Notes under the pieces: generated by a model
Databases searched by the model: none
Seen by the model: the letters and a program-made list of their open reading frames with translations, nothing else
What the model was told of the DNA's origin: nothing
Assembly: GCF_009695815.1 (NCBI RefSeq)
Contig: NZ_VUNE01000002.1
Location: 248,001-312,000, forward strand
Source: Peptostreptococcus porci
Lineage (GTDB): Bacteria > Bacillota > Clostridia > Peptostreptococcales > Peptostreptococcaceae
Direction: 5' to 3'
Length of the DNA stretch: 64,000 bases
Made by a program: the position numbers and the translations under genes
Shown: piece by piece, positions 55,118 to 63,998 of the stretch
Position numbering within the stretch: position 1 is the first letter of the stretch
How the letters are laid out: every line of letters starts with the position of its first letter

Positions 55118-55702
55118 TTATTTATTATCTTTAAATTCTCTACTTCCAGGCTTTACCAAATCTATTTTTCCTTCATTACATAACGGACAATCATCAGATT
55201 CATACACCTGTATATCTATATCAATAGCACTATATATAGGCATTCCAATATCATCCTTTGTTCTATTTGCAATACATGCAACACCGATTACATTTCCACC
55301 AAGTCCTTCAAGAACCTTTTTTGTTTCAATTGTAGACTTACCAGTAGTTACCACGTCTTCGGCTATTATTATTCTAGCTCCTGGTTTTACTTCAAATCCT
55401 CTTCTAAGCTCCATTATATTATTTTTTCTTTCTGTAAATACAGTTTCTTTTCCTAACTGTCTTCCTAGCTCATATGAAACGATAACGCCTCCCATTGCAG
55501 GACCAACGACCAAATCTATATCCAAATCCTTAATCTTTTCTACTACCAGGCTAAGTATTTTTTCAGCTTTGTCTGGGAATCTTAGCACCTTTGCACATTG
55601 AACATATCTATTTGAATGCTTTCCAGATGAAAGCAAAAAATGTCCTTCTAATAGCGCATCACATTCTTTTAGTATTTCAATTACATCTATCTTATTTTCC
55701 AT
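55118..55702 (-). CDS. pyrE: Orotate phosphoribosyltransferase
   Basis: Joins orotate and PRPP to give OMP. The 194 residues contain [34 protein letters not shown] and the PRPP loop [17 protein letters not shown]-terminal tail with DDCPLC is seen in the longer clostridial PyrE form. ATG 55702 follows GGAGG. It is last in pyrB-K-D-E; the spacer from pyrD is a 12-nt repeat. Confidence 0.95.
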   Translation of the reverse strand: MENKIDVIEILKECDALLEGHFLLSSGKHSNRYVQCAKVLRFPDKAEKILSLVVEKIKDLDIDLVVGPAMGGVIVSYELGRQLGKETVFTERKNNIMELRRGFEVKPGARIIIAEDVVTTGKSTIETKKVLEGLGGNVIGVACIANRTKDDIGMPIYSAIDIDIQVYESDDCPLCNEGKIDLVKPGSREFKDNK

Positions 55703-55725
55703 TATATCCTCCAATTGCTTTTTCT

Positions 55726-55773
55726 ATATATTATTTCTTATATTATCCCTTATATTGTTCCTTATATTATTCC
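55726..55773 (-). repeat. 12-nt minisatellite, 4 copies, containing the pyrD stop codon
   Basis: Units 55762-55773, 55750-55761, 55738-55749, 55726-55737. On the minus strand the units read GGAATAATATAA, GGAACAATATAA, GGGATAATATAA, GAAATAATATAT. The first is the last four codons of pyrD (Gly-Ile-Ile-stop); the next two repeat the stop in frame. The pyrE ribosome site GGAGGATATAATG resembles a further diverged unit. Confidence 0.85.
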
Positions 55774-56664
55774 TCGAATTTCATCAAGTGATTTTATTCC
55801 TCTTGAATCCATATAGTAATTCAGTTCATCTATTATTTCTTTTCCGATAGTTGGATTGACAAAATTTGCAGTACCTATTTGAACACAGGCTGCTCCAGCC
55901 ATAATAAATTCTATTACATCTCTGGCACTCATAATGCCACCCATACCGATTACCGGAATTTTTACAGCCTTACTCACTTCATATACCATTCTTAACGCAA
56001 TAGGCTTGATTGCTGGTCCTGAAAGCCCTGCTGTAATATTTTCAAAGACAGGTCGTCTATTTTCCACATCAATTGCAAGAGCCTTGAATGTATTGACCAG
56101 TGAAACTCCATCAGCACCTTCTTCTTCACACACCCTTGCCATTTCAACTATATCCTCTGCATTAGGTGATAGCTTGACAATAAGAGGCTTTGAAGTAGCT
56201 TTTCTAACTGCTCTTACAACTTCTCTGGCTACTTCTGATTTTATTCCAAAAGCCATTCCTCCATGTTTTACATTGGGACATGATATATTCAATTCCACAA
56301 TATCAAAATCTTTGTCATTCAGCAACCTTGCGCCTTCTACATAGTCATCTTCGCATCCACCGCCTAGATTTACTATCCTACAAGTATCAAGCTTTGAAAA
56401 AGACGGCAGCTCGTTTTTGATAAAGCCTTTGACACCAGGGTTCTCAAGACCAACACTATTCATCATTCCAGATGGCGTTTCATATACTCTAAGCCCGTTA
56501 TTGCCATCTCGTTTTTCAAATGTAAGCCCTTTTGAACTTATTCCGCCAAGAGAATTTACGTCATAGATTTCTCCATATTCTCTACCAAATCCAAACGTTC
56601 CAGATGCCATGATGATGGGATTTTTTAACTCTATTCCACATAAATTTACTTTTAAATCAGCCAT
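55762..56664 (-). CDS. pyrD: Dihydroorotate dehydrogenase B, catalytic subunit
   Basis: FMN enzyme oxidising dihydroorotate to orotate, coupled through PyrK to NAD+. The 300 residues show [42 protein letters not shown] (class 1B with catalytic Cys), [24 protein letters not shown] and [14 protein letters not shown]. The start overlaps the pyrK stop as TAATG. The stop codon is inside a 12-nt repeat. Confidence 0.96.
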   Translation of the reverse strand: MADLKVNLCGIELKNPIIMASGTFGFGREYGEIYDVNSLGGISSKGLTFEKRDGNNGLRVYETPSGMMNSVGLENPGVKGFIKNELPSFSKLDTCRIVNLGGGCEDDYVEGARLLNDKDFDIVELNISCPNVKHGGMAFGIKSEVAREVVRAVRKATSKPLIVKLSPNAEDIVEMARVCEEEGADGVSLVNTFKALAIDVENRRPVFENITAGLSGPAIKPIALRMVYEVSKAVKIPVIGMGGIMSARDVIEFIMAGAACVQIGTANFVNPTIGKEIIDELNYYMDSRGIKSLDEIRGII

Positions 56665-57353
56665 TATAATATCACGTCCTCTCCCCAAAATACCGGTCCA
56701 TCTTTGCAAGTTCTCTTATTTCCATCTTTTGTTTTGCAAGTACACACCAAGCACGCACCTACGCCACAAGCCATATGATTTTCCAGAGATACCTGAACCC
56801 TTACATTCGTATCCTTCGTCAAATCCAAAATTTTTTTCATCATTGGAGTTGGACCACAAACAATTAAATGATCGTATTTATTGAAATCGATAATATCTGT
56901 AATAAATGTATCCCCTACAGTCGTAAAAAGATTATCACATACATTTTCAAAATCGTCGACAGCAATTCTATCTTCCCTAAATCCTAAATAAACGTCGCAG
57001 TTAGGAATATTTTTTGCAACCATGTAGAGTGGTGCGATTCCTACACCACCACCTATCAAAGCAACTCTTCCACCTACTTTTTCAAATCCGTTTCCATACG
57101 GACCTTGTAATTCAATTTCATCGCCTTTTTTGAGATTTGAGATTATTTTTGTTCCCTCACCTACGACCTTATAGAGAAAGCTAATGCCCTCCTCATCTAT
57201 ATCATATATACTTATTGGTCTAGAAAGTAACGGATATTTGTCCCAAGCTCTTAGCATAAAAAATTGACCCATCTTTGCCTCAAACGAGCCCTCAATCTTT
57301 ATGTGAAACATTCCTTCGCCCACATATTTATTGTCTAAAACATTATATATCAT
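56664..57353 (-). CDS. pyrK: Dihydroorotate dehydrogenase B, electron transfer subunit
   Basis: FAD/[2Fe-2S] protein passing electrons from PyrD to NAD+. The 229 residues have an FAD-binding RPISIYDID segment, the NAD-binding [13 protein letters not shown] and the cluster site [13 protein letters not shown] followed by RTCKDGPVF (four cysteines). AAGGAG precedes the ATG. It lies between pyrB and pyrD, overlapping pyrD by one base. Confidence 0.95.
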   Translation of the reverse strand: MIYNVLDNKYVGEGMFHIKIEGSFEAKMGQFFMLRAWDKYPLLSRPISIYDIDEEGISFLYKVVGEGTKIISNLKKGDEIELQGPYGNGFEKVGGRVALIGGGVGIAPLYMVAKNIPNCDVYLGFREDRIAVDDFENVCDNLFTTVGDTFITDIIDFNKYDHLIVCGPTPMMKKILDLTKDTNVRVQVSLENHMACGVGACLVCTCKTKDGNKRTCKDGPVFWGEDVIL

Positions 57354-57366
57354 TCAATCTATCTCC

Positions 57367-58281
57367 TTACTTACTTATACCAAGCAGCTTCATTATCAAT
57401 GCCATTCTGACATACATTCCATACTGAGCTTGCTCAAAATACATCGCCCTGCTATCGATATCAACATCAGTCGAAATTTCATTGACTCTAGGTAGTGGAT
57501 GCATTACTATCATATCTGACTTTGCATTCTCCATTTTTTTTGAATCAAGAATATATACGTCTTTCAATCTTTCGTATTCATCTCTATCTTCAAATCTTTC
57601 TCTTTGGATTCTTGTCATATATAGTATGTCCAGCTCTGCAATTGAATCGTCTAAACTATTGGTTTCAATGAATTGAGTATCGCCCAAATCATTCAATACG
57701 TATTCGGGCATTTTTAATTCTTCCGGAGAAATAAACACAAATTTGATGTTTTTGTATCTCGACATCGCCTTTGCCAAAGAATGTACTGTTCTTCCGTATT
57801 TTAAATCGCCACACATTCCTATTGTAAGGTTGTCTAGCCTTTTCATACATGATTTTATTGTAAGTAAATCTGTTAAAGTCTGAGTTGGGTGTTGATTTCC
57901 TCCATCACCAGCATTGATGAATGGAACACTACTGACTGAAGCTGCCTGTTGAGCAGCACCAGATTGTGGATGTCTCATCGCAATAATATCCACATATTTA
58001 GATACCGTCGTAATCGTATCTTCCAAGCTTTCTCCCTTTGAAACAGATGAAGCATTTGGATCTGAAAAGCCTATTATCTTCCCTCCCAATCTACTCATAG
58101 CAGATTCAAAGCTAAGTCTAGTTCTCGTTGACGGTTCATAGAATAAAGTAGCCATTAAATATCCTTCACATACCTTTATATATTCTCTTGGATTTTGTTT
58201 AATTTGCATACCAAGTTCAATTATTGAGTCGATTTCTTCGACTGTGAAATCATCTGGCTTTACTAAATGTTTATTTTTCAT
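57367..58281 (-). CDS. pyrB: Aspartate carbamoyltransferase catalytic chain
   Basis: First committed step of pyrimidine synthesis. The 304 residues hold [13 protein letters not shown] (carbamoyl phosphate), [27 protein letters not shown] and [13 protein letters not shown] 58281 follows AAGGAGG; the open frame to 58377 covers the leader and promoter and is not coding. No pyrI is adjacent. A PyrR-type loop lies within 16 bases upstream. Confidence 0.96.
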   Translation of the reverse strand: MKNKHLVKPDDFTVEEIDSIIELGMQIKQNPREYIKVCEGYLMATLFYEPSTRTRLSFESAMSRLGGKIIGFSDPNASSVSKGESLEDTITTVSKYVDIIAMRHPQSGAAQQAASVSSVPFINAGDGGNQHPTQTLTDLLTIKSCMKRLDNLTIGMCGDLKYGRTVHSLAKAMSRYKNIKFVFISPEELKMPEYVLNDLGDTQFIETNSLDDSIAELDILYMTRIQRERFEDRDEYERLKDVYILDSKKMENAKSDMIVMHPLPRVNEISTDVDIDSRAMYFEQAQYGMYVRMALIMKLLGISK

Positions 58282-58296
58282 ATTTTCCTCCTTTTT

Positions 58297-58310
58297 GGCC
58301 TCACGGGACC
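58297..58310 (-). promoter_or_regulatory. PyrR-binding RNA loop in the pyrB leader
   Basis: On the minus strand GGTCCCGTGAGGCC matches the PyrR consensus ARUCCNGNGAGGYU at all but the first and last positions. Flanking TTTGG and CCAAA form the stem. It lies between the mapped promoter and the AAGGAGG ribosome site, so bound PyrR could block translation. Confidence 0.72.
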
Positions 58311-58345
58311 AAATTAAAATACAGAATAAATATCTTCTTAGAAAG

Positions 58346-58373
58346 ATTATCATTTTTTTGGTGGTTTTGTCAA
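58346..58373 (-). promoter_or_regulatory. pyr operon promoter
   Basis: TTGACA, 16 bases, GATAAT on the minus strand. It predicts a leader of about 60 bases, too short for a classical antiterminator/terminator pair. Confidence 0.6.
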
Positions 58374-58399
58374 TCATTATTTTTATTGTTTACAAAAAT

Positions 58400-58469
58400 A
58401 AAAAAAATAGCGTTGATTAAATTTCCACACTCATCCTTCGATAAAGTATGAAAATTATCATCAACGCTA
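58400..58469 (-). terminator. Terminator of the feo operon
   Basis: TAGCGTTGAT and ATCAACGCTA are perfect 10-bp arms; on the minus strand eight T follow. Confidence 0.75.
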
Positions 58470-58524
58470 AATTTCTACAGCCTATATGCTGCTGTTTTTG
58501 TATTTTATTATTGATACTACTATA

Positions 58525-58668
58525 TTAATGGTTGCCTTTGCCACTTGAGCAGGATCCACATCCACTTTTACTACAACCGGAGCATCCTCCGCTCTTTCTT
58601 AATTTTTTGATACTAAAGCCAACCACAACAGCCAAGACTATCAATACTAATATTGTTGGCAAATTCAT
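58525..58668 (-). CDS. FeoB-associated Cys-rich membrane protein
   Basis: A 47-residue protein read by hand: one N-terminal helix (MNLPTILVLIVLAVVVGF), a basic stretch KKLRKS, then GGCSGCSKSGCGSCSSGKG with four cysteines. This is the small FeoB-associated family (FeoC-like position in Gram-positives), probably handling Fe2+ or a cluster at the FeoB cytoplasmic side. GGAGGCG precedes the ATG; 18 bases after feoB. Confidence 0.88.
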   Translation of the reverse strand: MNLPTILVLIVLAVVVGFSIKKLRKSGGCSGCSKSGCGSCSSGKGNH

Positions 58669-58686
58669 ATTATCGCCTCCTAAAAA

Positions 58687-60839
58687 CTATTTACCACTTT
58701 CAGCAACGGCACTTTTTGCCCCTTCTTTTGCTTCTTTCGGTTTTCTAAACATTAGGTAAAGCATTGCTACAAATATGGCGCCTGCAACGTAAGTCCATAC
58801 TGTAGCCGGATTGCCTAATAAAAACACATTGGCAAACTGGAATACCATCAATGATATTGAGTATGCAAACACCATCTGATATCCCAATGCGAACCATGTC
58901 CATTTTGCACTACGCATTTCTTCTCTTATTGCTCCAACAGCTGCAAAACATGGTATACACAACTGGTTGAAAAGCATAAAGCTTAGACCAGAAGCCATAG
59001 TGAAAACTGATGCTGCATATTTTATCATTGAATCAGTATCTGGTCCAACTTCACCCAATCCAGCTACTACACCAAAAGTAGATACTACAACTTCTTTTGC
59101 AACTAGCCCTGTCATTGTCGCAACAGTTGCTGCCCAGTTTCCAAATCCAAGAGGGCTGAATATTGGTGCAAATGTTCTACCTATCGCCTCCAAGATAGAG
59201 CTACTGTCCTCAGAAAATTCCACAAACTCGAAGCTAGTTGATATATTTTGAAGGAACCAAATTGCTATAGTCGCTAAAAGAATAACTGTACCTGCCTTTA
59301 CTATAAATGCTCTTACTCTATCCCATGTAGTTCTCAATACATTAGAAACCAACGGCATATGATATTCAGGCAATTCCATTACGAATGGTGCTGGGTCTCC
59401 AGCAAAGCTTTTTGTCTTTTTCAAAATTAAGCCTGAAATAACAACTGCAAGAATACCAGCAAAATAGCAAACTGGAGCAAACCACCAGCCATTGGCTCCA
59501 GCGAAAACAGAGGCTGCAAACAATGCAATAATATCTGTTTTTGCACCACATGGCATAAATGATGCAACTATAATCGTCATCTTTCTATCGTTTTCATTTT
59601 CTATAGTTCTTGTAGACATTATTCCTGGAACAGAACATCCTGTACCTATCAAAATAGGAATAAATGATTTTCCAGATAGCCCAAACTTACGGAATATCCT
59701 ATCGAGAATAAATGCAATTCTTGACATATACCCTATATCTTCCAATATTGAAAGGAATAGATACAATGTCGCTATAATAGGAGTAAAACCAAGTACTCCT
59801 CCCACACCGGCAATCACACCATCTACAATCAAGCTTGTAAGCCAAGGTGCAACGCTAGCGCCTTCCAAATAAGCTTTAACAGATCCTCCTATCATCTCAC
59901 CAAAGAAGTCATCATTTACCCAATCGGTAATATCTGCACCAACTATTCTTACCGAAACATAATATATCAAAAATATTATGGCAGCAAATATTGGGATTGC
60001 CAAAAATCTATTTGTAACAATACTGTCTATTTTGTCACTAGTTGTCATTCCGCTTCTACCCTTTTTTACGGTATCTGCCACAACACTAGAAATAAATGTA
60101 TATCTATTATCAGTTATAATTCCCTCTCCATCATCGTCAAACTCTTCCTGAGCTCTTTTTATTATATCTTCTACTGTCTTTCTCTCTGCATCAGATATTT
60201 GTAGATTCGCAGTCGCCTTTTCATCCTCTTCAAACAGCTTTACTGCATACCATCTACTATTTTCAGACATACTTACACTTGAAACCTGTGACTCAATTTC
60301 CTTAATATATTTTTCGACATCCTCATCAAATGAATTGATATGAACATGATTAGTTTTTGCTACACTAATTGCAGTTTCAATTACTTTATCGATGTTTTTA
60401 TTTCTCAATGCAGAAATTTCCACAATTGGATATCCCAACAATCTACTCAACTTATCGACATCTATCTTATCGCCGTTTTTATGAACGATATCCATCATGT
60501 TTAAAGCAATAACGACAGGTATTCCTATCTCTGATAGCTGCGTAGATAAGTATAGATTTCTTTCAATATTAGACGCATCGACCACATTCACGATAACGTC
60601 CGGTTTTTCATTGATTAGATATTCCCTACTAACCACTTCTTCAAGTGTATAAGGAGATAGTGAATAAATTCCCGGTAAATCGGTAATTTTTATCGACTTA
60701 TCTTTTTTATATTTCCCTTCTTTTTTTCTACGGTTACTCCAGGCCAGTTTCCAACATACTGATTTGAGCCAGTTAACGCATTGAAAAGCGTTGACTTTCC
60801 ACTATTTGGATTTCCGGCTAATGCTATAGTGATACTCAT
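58687..60839 (-). CDS. feoB: Ferrous iron transporter FeoB, interrupted by a frame change at an A7 run
   Basis: GTP-dependent Fe2+ importer. The 5' part starts at ATG 60839 (after AAAGGGG) with the G1 motif [11 protein letters not shown], then [11 protein letters not shown]. At 60720-60728 the frame breaks: reading on gives a stop at 60692-60690 after 49 residues. A -1 shift on A_AAA_AAG (60726-60720) continues into [22 protein letters not shown] (G2/G3 region), ALNMMD (G4), ISALRN (G5), two Gate domains ([23 protein letters not shown]) and the C-terminal helices, for 717 residues. A start at GTG 60636 would lack the P-loop. The downstream sequence is intact and not decayed. Frameshifting, transcript slippage, phase variation or a sequencing error could explain this. 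Confidence 0.88.
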
Positions 60840-60870
60840 TTTTTCCCCTTTCATATTATATTATTTATTT

Positions 60871-60889
60871 TGATTATCATTTTCAATCA
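60871..60889. promoter_or_regulatory. Fur-like site in the feoA-feoB gap
   Basis: TGATTGAAAATGATAATCA on the minus strand, close to the Fur consensus, about 32 bases before the feoB start. It suggests an internal iron-regulated promoter. A nearby inverted repeat ATTACAT/ATGTAAT (60907-60932) has no T-run. Confidence 0.5.
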
Positions 60890-60954
60890 ATTAACAGCAA
60901 CAACCAATTACATACCTTGTTGGAAATGTAATCAGCTTATGTCGTCAATTACCA

Positions 60955-61185
60955 TTAGTCAATTGGTTCAATTTCAACCAACGAAGAATCTTCTTTTCTC
61001 AGTGTCAATTCATAACCTCTTAACGAAATCTGCACAGGATCACCCAAGGGTGCAACTTTCCTTATAAATACCTCTGCATTCTTAGTTATTCCCATGTCCA
61101 TAACTCTTCTTTTTAAAGGTCCTTCGCCATGAATTTTCTTTACCTTGTAAGTTTTTCCTACTTCGGATTCCCTTAACGTCAACAT
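60955..61185 (-). CDS. feoA: FeoA domain protein 1
   Basis: A 76-residue SH3-like protein that supports FeoB. Typical segments are RVMDMGITKNAEVFIRKVAPLGDP and VQISLRGYELTLRKEDSSLVEI. GGAGG lies seven bases before the ATG. It lies upstream of feoB. Confidence 0.93.
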   Translation of the reverse strand: MLTLRESEVGKTYKVKKIHGEGPLKRRVMDMGITKNAEVFIRKVAPLGDPVQISLRGYELTLRKEDSSLVEIEPID

Positions 61186-61361
61186 TACCTAACCTCCATA
61201 TTAAATAGTTTTTTAATTTCCATATATTAAACCAAATAATAATGCTCGAATAAATAACAATAAATACCACACAATTAGATATGTAGCATTATTAGTGATA
61301 ACAATATAATGGATTAAAAAATTTTATTGTAGTTTGAATAAATCAAACTTACTTAATTTAT

Positions 61362-61380
61362 AATGATATTCTTTATCATT
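61362..61380. promoter_or_regulatory. Fur-like inverted repeat upstream of feoA
   Basis: AATGATA, five bases, TATCATT: a perfect 7-5-7 inverted repeat of 19 bp resembling a Fur box, between the two feoA genes. Confidence 0.4.
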
Positions 61381-61390
61381 TACAAAATAA

Positions 61391-61415
61391 AAAATATCCA
61401 ATATTACTATATTGG
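61391..61415 (-). terminator. Terminator-like hairpin at the end of second feoA
   Basis: CCAATAT, four bases, ATATTGG; on the minus strand a T-rich run follows. It overlaps the stop of the second feoA gene, so the two feoA genes may be separate transcripts. Confidence 0.5.
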
Positions 61416-61625
61416 AGAAACCATGATTCTTTGGGAAATATCCATTCCTATTCCTACTCTACTGTCCTTGATATTTACAATTAAGTTTCCAGAATTAGAA
61501 GAAACGACTGAAACCACAGCACCTTCAATAAATCCCATATTTGCTAACTGTTTTTTTTGTTCATCTTTTATTTTTATCTTGACAATTTTCATTTGAACAC
61601 CAGTCGGTGCAAGTGCTAAATTCAT
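61407..61625 (-). CDS. FeoA domain protein 2
   Basis: A second FeoA-like protein of 72 residues: LANMGFIEGAVVSVVSSNSGNLIVNIKDSRVGIGMDISQRIMV. The ten-residue start MNLALAPTGV is characteristic of the Firmicute FeoA2 form. GGAGG precedes the ATG. Its promoter carries a Fur-like spacer, so it probably heads the iron-regulated feo region. Confidence 0.88.
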   Translation of the reverse strand: MNLALAPTGVQMKIVKIKIKDEQKKQLANMGFIEGAVVSVVSSNSGNLIVNIKDSRVGIGMDISQRIMVSPI

Positions 61626-61668
61626 CTCTTTCCTCCAATATATTTAACAAAATTATTATTACATTTTT

Positions 61669-61697
61669 AGTATAAGGCAAATTATTATCATTGTCAA
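61669..61697 (-). promoter_or_regulatory. Promoter of second feoA with Fur-like spacer
   Basis: TTGACA, 17 bases, TATACT on the minus strand. The spacer contains ATGATAATAATTTG. The 14-mer CAAATTATTATCAT (plus) occurs here at 61678-61691 and again at 61775-61788, as expected for paired Fur sites. Confidence 0.6.
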
Positions 61698-61858
61698 TCT
61701 ATTATTGAAATTATTTTCCGCTTGATTACAATTTTATATATCGAATATAAAAGCATGTCATTCCAACATTATCACAAATTATTATCATGCTTACCTTAAA
61801 ATTCTTTTTTTAAAATTTCTTTTTCTATTTTAATTTTATTTTTTTATGCATTGATAAA

Positions 61859-61960
61859 ATGCGACACAAAATAATATTTAATGTAAAAGAAAACAAAAAA
61901 GGTGTGGCTTTGATAACTAAAGGTGATGAATTTTACGAGATGAATTGCATAAAGAAATAA
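61859..61960 (+). CDS. Doubtful 33-residue ORF
   Basis: ATG at 61859 opens 33 codons ending CIKK, with a protein-like mix of charged residues (KGVALITKGDEFYEMNC). No ribosome site precedes the ATG; AAAAGGTG lies inside, before an in-frame TTG at 61910. Possibly the remnant of a decayed gene. I do not recognise it. Confidence 0.25.
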   Translation: MRHKIIFNVKENKKGVALITKGDEFYEMNCIKK

Positions 61961-62032
61961 TTATAAATATTTTTTTATAAAAATATATACTATTTAAATC
62001 AATTATTATTCAAAGTCCCTTGTTGTGCATTA

Positions 62033-62062
62033 TAAAAGGAGATTGAAATCAATCTCCTTTTA
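62033..62062. terminator. Hairpin after gluD
   Basis: AAAAGGAGATTG, four bases, CAATCTCCTTTT: perfect 12-bp stem ending in T4 on either strand. Probable terminator of gluD, about 85 bases after its stop. Confidence 0.65.
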
Positions 62063-62147
62063 AAGTAATTGTAAAAAAATAATATATTATTGATAATTGA
62101 AACCAATATCTGTTTTATTTATTACTTTTTCAATATAGATTTAAATC

Positions 62148-63401
62148 TTAGTACCATCCTCTAAGCTTCATTGCTGTAGCAACTCTCTTTACAGAATGCA
62201 TATAAGCAGCTTCTCTAACTGTTACATTGTATTCTTCTTTGATCTTCCAAAGTGCTTCGAAAGCTTTAACCATTGCTACATCTTCTTTTTCTTCAACTTC
62301 TTTTTCTGACCAGTAGTATCCGTATAAGTTCTGTACCCATTCGAAGTAAGAAACTGTAACACCACCAGCATTAGTTAAGATATCTGGAGTAAGAACGATT
62401 CCTCTTCTGTTAAGAACTTCGTCACCTTCTGGAGTTGTAGGACCATTAGCCGCTTCACAAACTAATTTAGCCTTTATTAATTCAGCAACTCTAGCGTCAA
62501 TTGAGTTTTCAAGAGCAGCAGGAACAACGATATCAACATCGCATCCCCAGAATTCGTCCATTGAAATAGCTTTTGAACCAGGGAAATCTAATAGGTTACC
62601 CTTTTCAGCTCTGTAATCCATCATAGCCTGGAAATCTAATCCATCTTCTTTGTATATTGCATAAGAACCAGCTTCTTTACACCATTCAGCTATAGCAACA
62701 ACTGTTCCGCCTAACTTCTGAATATTCTTAACTGTGTAAGCACCAACGTTACCGAATCCCTGTACAGCAACCTTTGCCTGCTTCATATCAATTCCTAATT
62801 TCTTTGCAGCTTCTCTAGCAGTAACAGCAACACCGTATCCAGTTGCTTCATTTCTACCTTCTGATCCACCAAAATCTAATGGCTTACCAGTAAGAGTACC
62901 TATTGCAGAAACACCTGTTAACTTGTTGTATTCATCAACCATCCATGACATTATCTGACCATTTGTATTTACGTCTGGAGCTGGAACATCAACTTTTTCA
63001 CCTATTAATTTGTATATACCTTGGATATATCCTCTTGATAATCTTTCAAGTTCTCCAGTAGATAATTCAGATGGATCTACTATGATACCACCCTTACCAC
63101 CACCGTAAGGTATACCAGTTACTGAACACTTAAATGTCATCCAGATAGAAAGAGCTTTAACTTCTTCCAATGAAACGTTCTGATGGAATCTTATACCACC
63201 CTTAGTTGGACCTACTGCATCATTATGCTGAGATCTGTATCCTTTGAATACCTTTATTGAACCATCGTCCATTTTAACTGGGATATTAACTTCAATAACT
63301 CTTCTAGGTTCTTTCAATAGTTCGTAAACCTGTGGTTCCATTCCTAACTTATCGCAAGCATTCTTAACTTGTGCCTGTGCCATTTCAAATACATTTGCCA
63401 T
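62148..63401 (-). CDS. gluD: NAD-specific glutamate dehydrogenase
   Basis: Oxidatively deaminates glutamate to 2-oxoglutarate, linking amino-acid fermentation to nitrogen metabolism. The 417 residues have GYRSQHNDAVGPTKGGIRFH, the catalytic lysine region GIPYGGGKGGIIVDP, PAPDVNTNGQIMSWM, the NAD fold GFGNVGAYTVKNI and the C-terminal NAGGVTVSYFEWVQN. Close in pattern to the abundant C. difficile GluD. The codon choice looks more biased than its neighbours, fitting high expression. GGAGGC precedes the ATG. Confidence 0.97.
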   Translation of the reverse strand: MANVFEMAQAQVKNACDKLGMEPQVYELLKEPRRVIEVNIPVKMDDGSIKVFKGYRSQHNDAVGPTKGGIRFHQNVSLEEVKALSIWMTFKCSVTGIPYGGGKGGIIVDPSELSTGELERLSRGYIQGIYKLIGEKVDVPAPDVNTNGQIMSWMVDEYNKLTGVSAIGTLTGKPLDFGGSEGRNEATGYGVAVTAREAAKKLGIDMKQAKVAVQGFGNVGAYTVKNIQKLGGTVVAIAEWCKEAGSYAIYKEDGLDFQAMMDYRAEKGNLLDFPGSKAISMDEFWGCDVDIVVPAALENSIDARVAELIKAKLVCEAANGPTTPEGDEVLNRRGIVLTPDILTNAGGVTVSYFEWVQNLYGYYWSEKEVEEKEDVAMVKAFEALWKIKEEYNVTVREAAYMHSVKRVATAMKLRGWY

Positions 63402-63970
63402 TTGTAAGCCTCCTTATGAATTAAGTTCTCTTAAATTTAATATTATTGTACTGATAGGAGAATTTTCCAACAAATCTTTTTAAATCGCATTTCTCAACAC
63501 ACTAAAAATAGTGATAATTTGAATTAACACAACTTTAAAAAAGAAACATAGAAACATTTTCCTAACCACTACTTGTAATTATAGCACATTTATTTCTATT
63601 AGTGTACAATAATTTATTAATTAACAATCGTTTTTGCCATTATTTTTTTATTATATTTTGTATTTAATTTTCTTTAATAAAAATATTTTATCAAATTTGG
63701 TATTTTGTTAATTTGGGTAAATATTAATCATTTTTTTTAAAAAAATTTCTTAGAAAAAATAATGCCAAAATTTTCATAAAAATACGAATGTTGTCAATAA
63801 TACTTCAAAGTTTTTCTTATAAAGTATAACTCAATCATTTCTAAAAAAAGCTGGAAAAACTGAGTATTGAGAGAAATAGAAATGTAAAAAAGAATATGCT
63901 GAGAATTAAATAAATGAGCAATACAAAAAGGGAAAACTAGCTATTAAGTGAATAAAAAATACAAAAAAGA
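63402..63970. other. Long leader and gene-free region upstream of gluD
   Basis: About 570 AT-rich bases with an extended -10 at 63578-63586 and no coding frame with a ribosome site. The predicted gluD leader of about 170 bases shows no riboswitch fold I recognise. Confidence 0.5.
63578..63586 (-). promoter_or_regulatory. Extended -10 promoter for gluD
   Basis: TGCTATAAT on the minus strand, a TG-extended -10 without a well-placed -35. Confidence 0.45.
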
Positions 63971-63998
63971 AAAAACCAACATACATGAGTATGTTGGT
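63971..63998 (-). terminator. Terminator of a gene beyond the right edge
   Basis: ACCAACATAC, ATGA, GTATGTTGGT: perfect 10-bp stem, then about six T on the minus strand. It should end a leftward transcript entering from outside the window. Confidence 0.8.

Larger units (their letters stand above)
61698..62147. other. Gap between feoA2 promoter and gluD
   Basis: About 450 AT-rich bases. Contents: a second CAAATTATTATCAT copy (61775), a doubtful 33-codon ORF (61859-61960) and a hairpin (62033-62062). Nothing else supported. Confidence 0.5.

Noticed and set aside
60636-60644. GTG at 60636 as the true feoB start
   Set aside because: It would remove the G1 P-loop and G2/G3 region, which are present upstream with a good SD; a frame change explains the data better.
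63402-63970. Riboswitch or T-box in the long gluD leader
   Set aside because: No T-box motif, conserved stem set or terminator before the SD could be found by eye.
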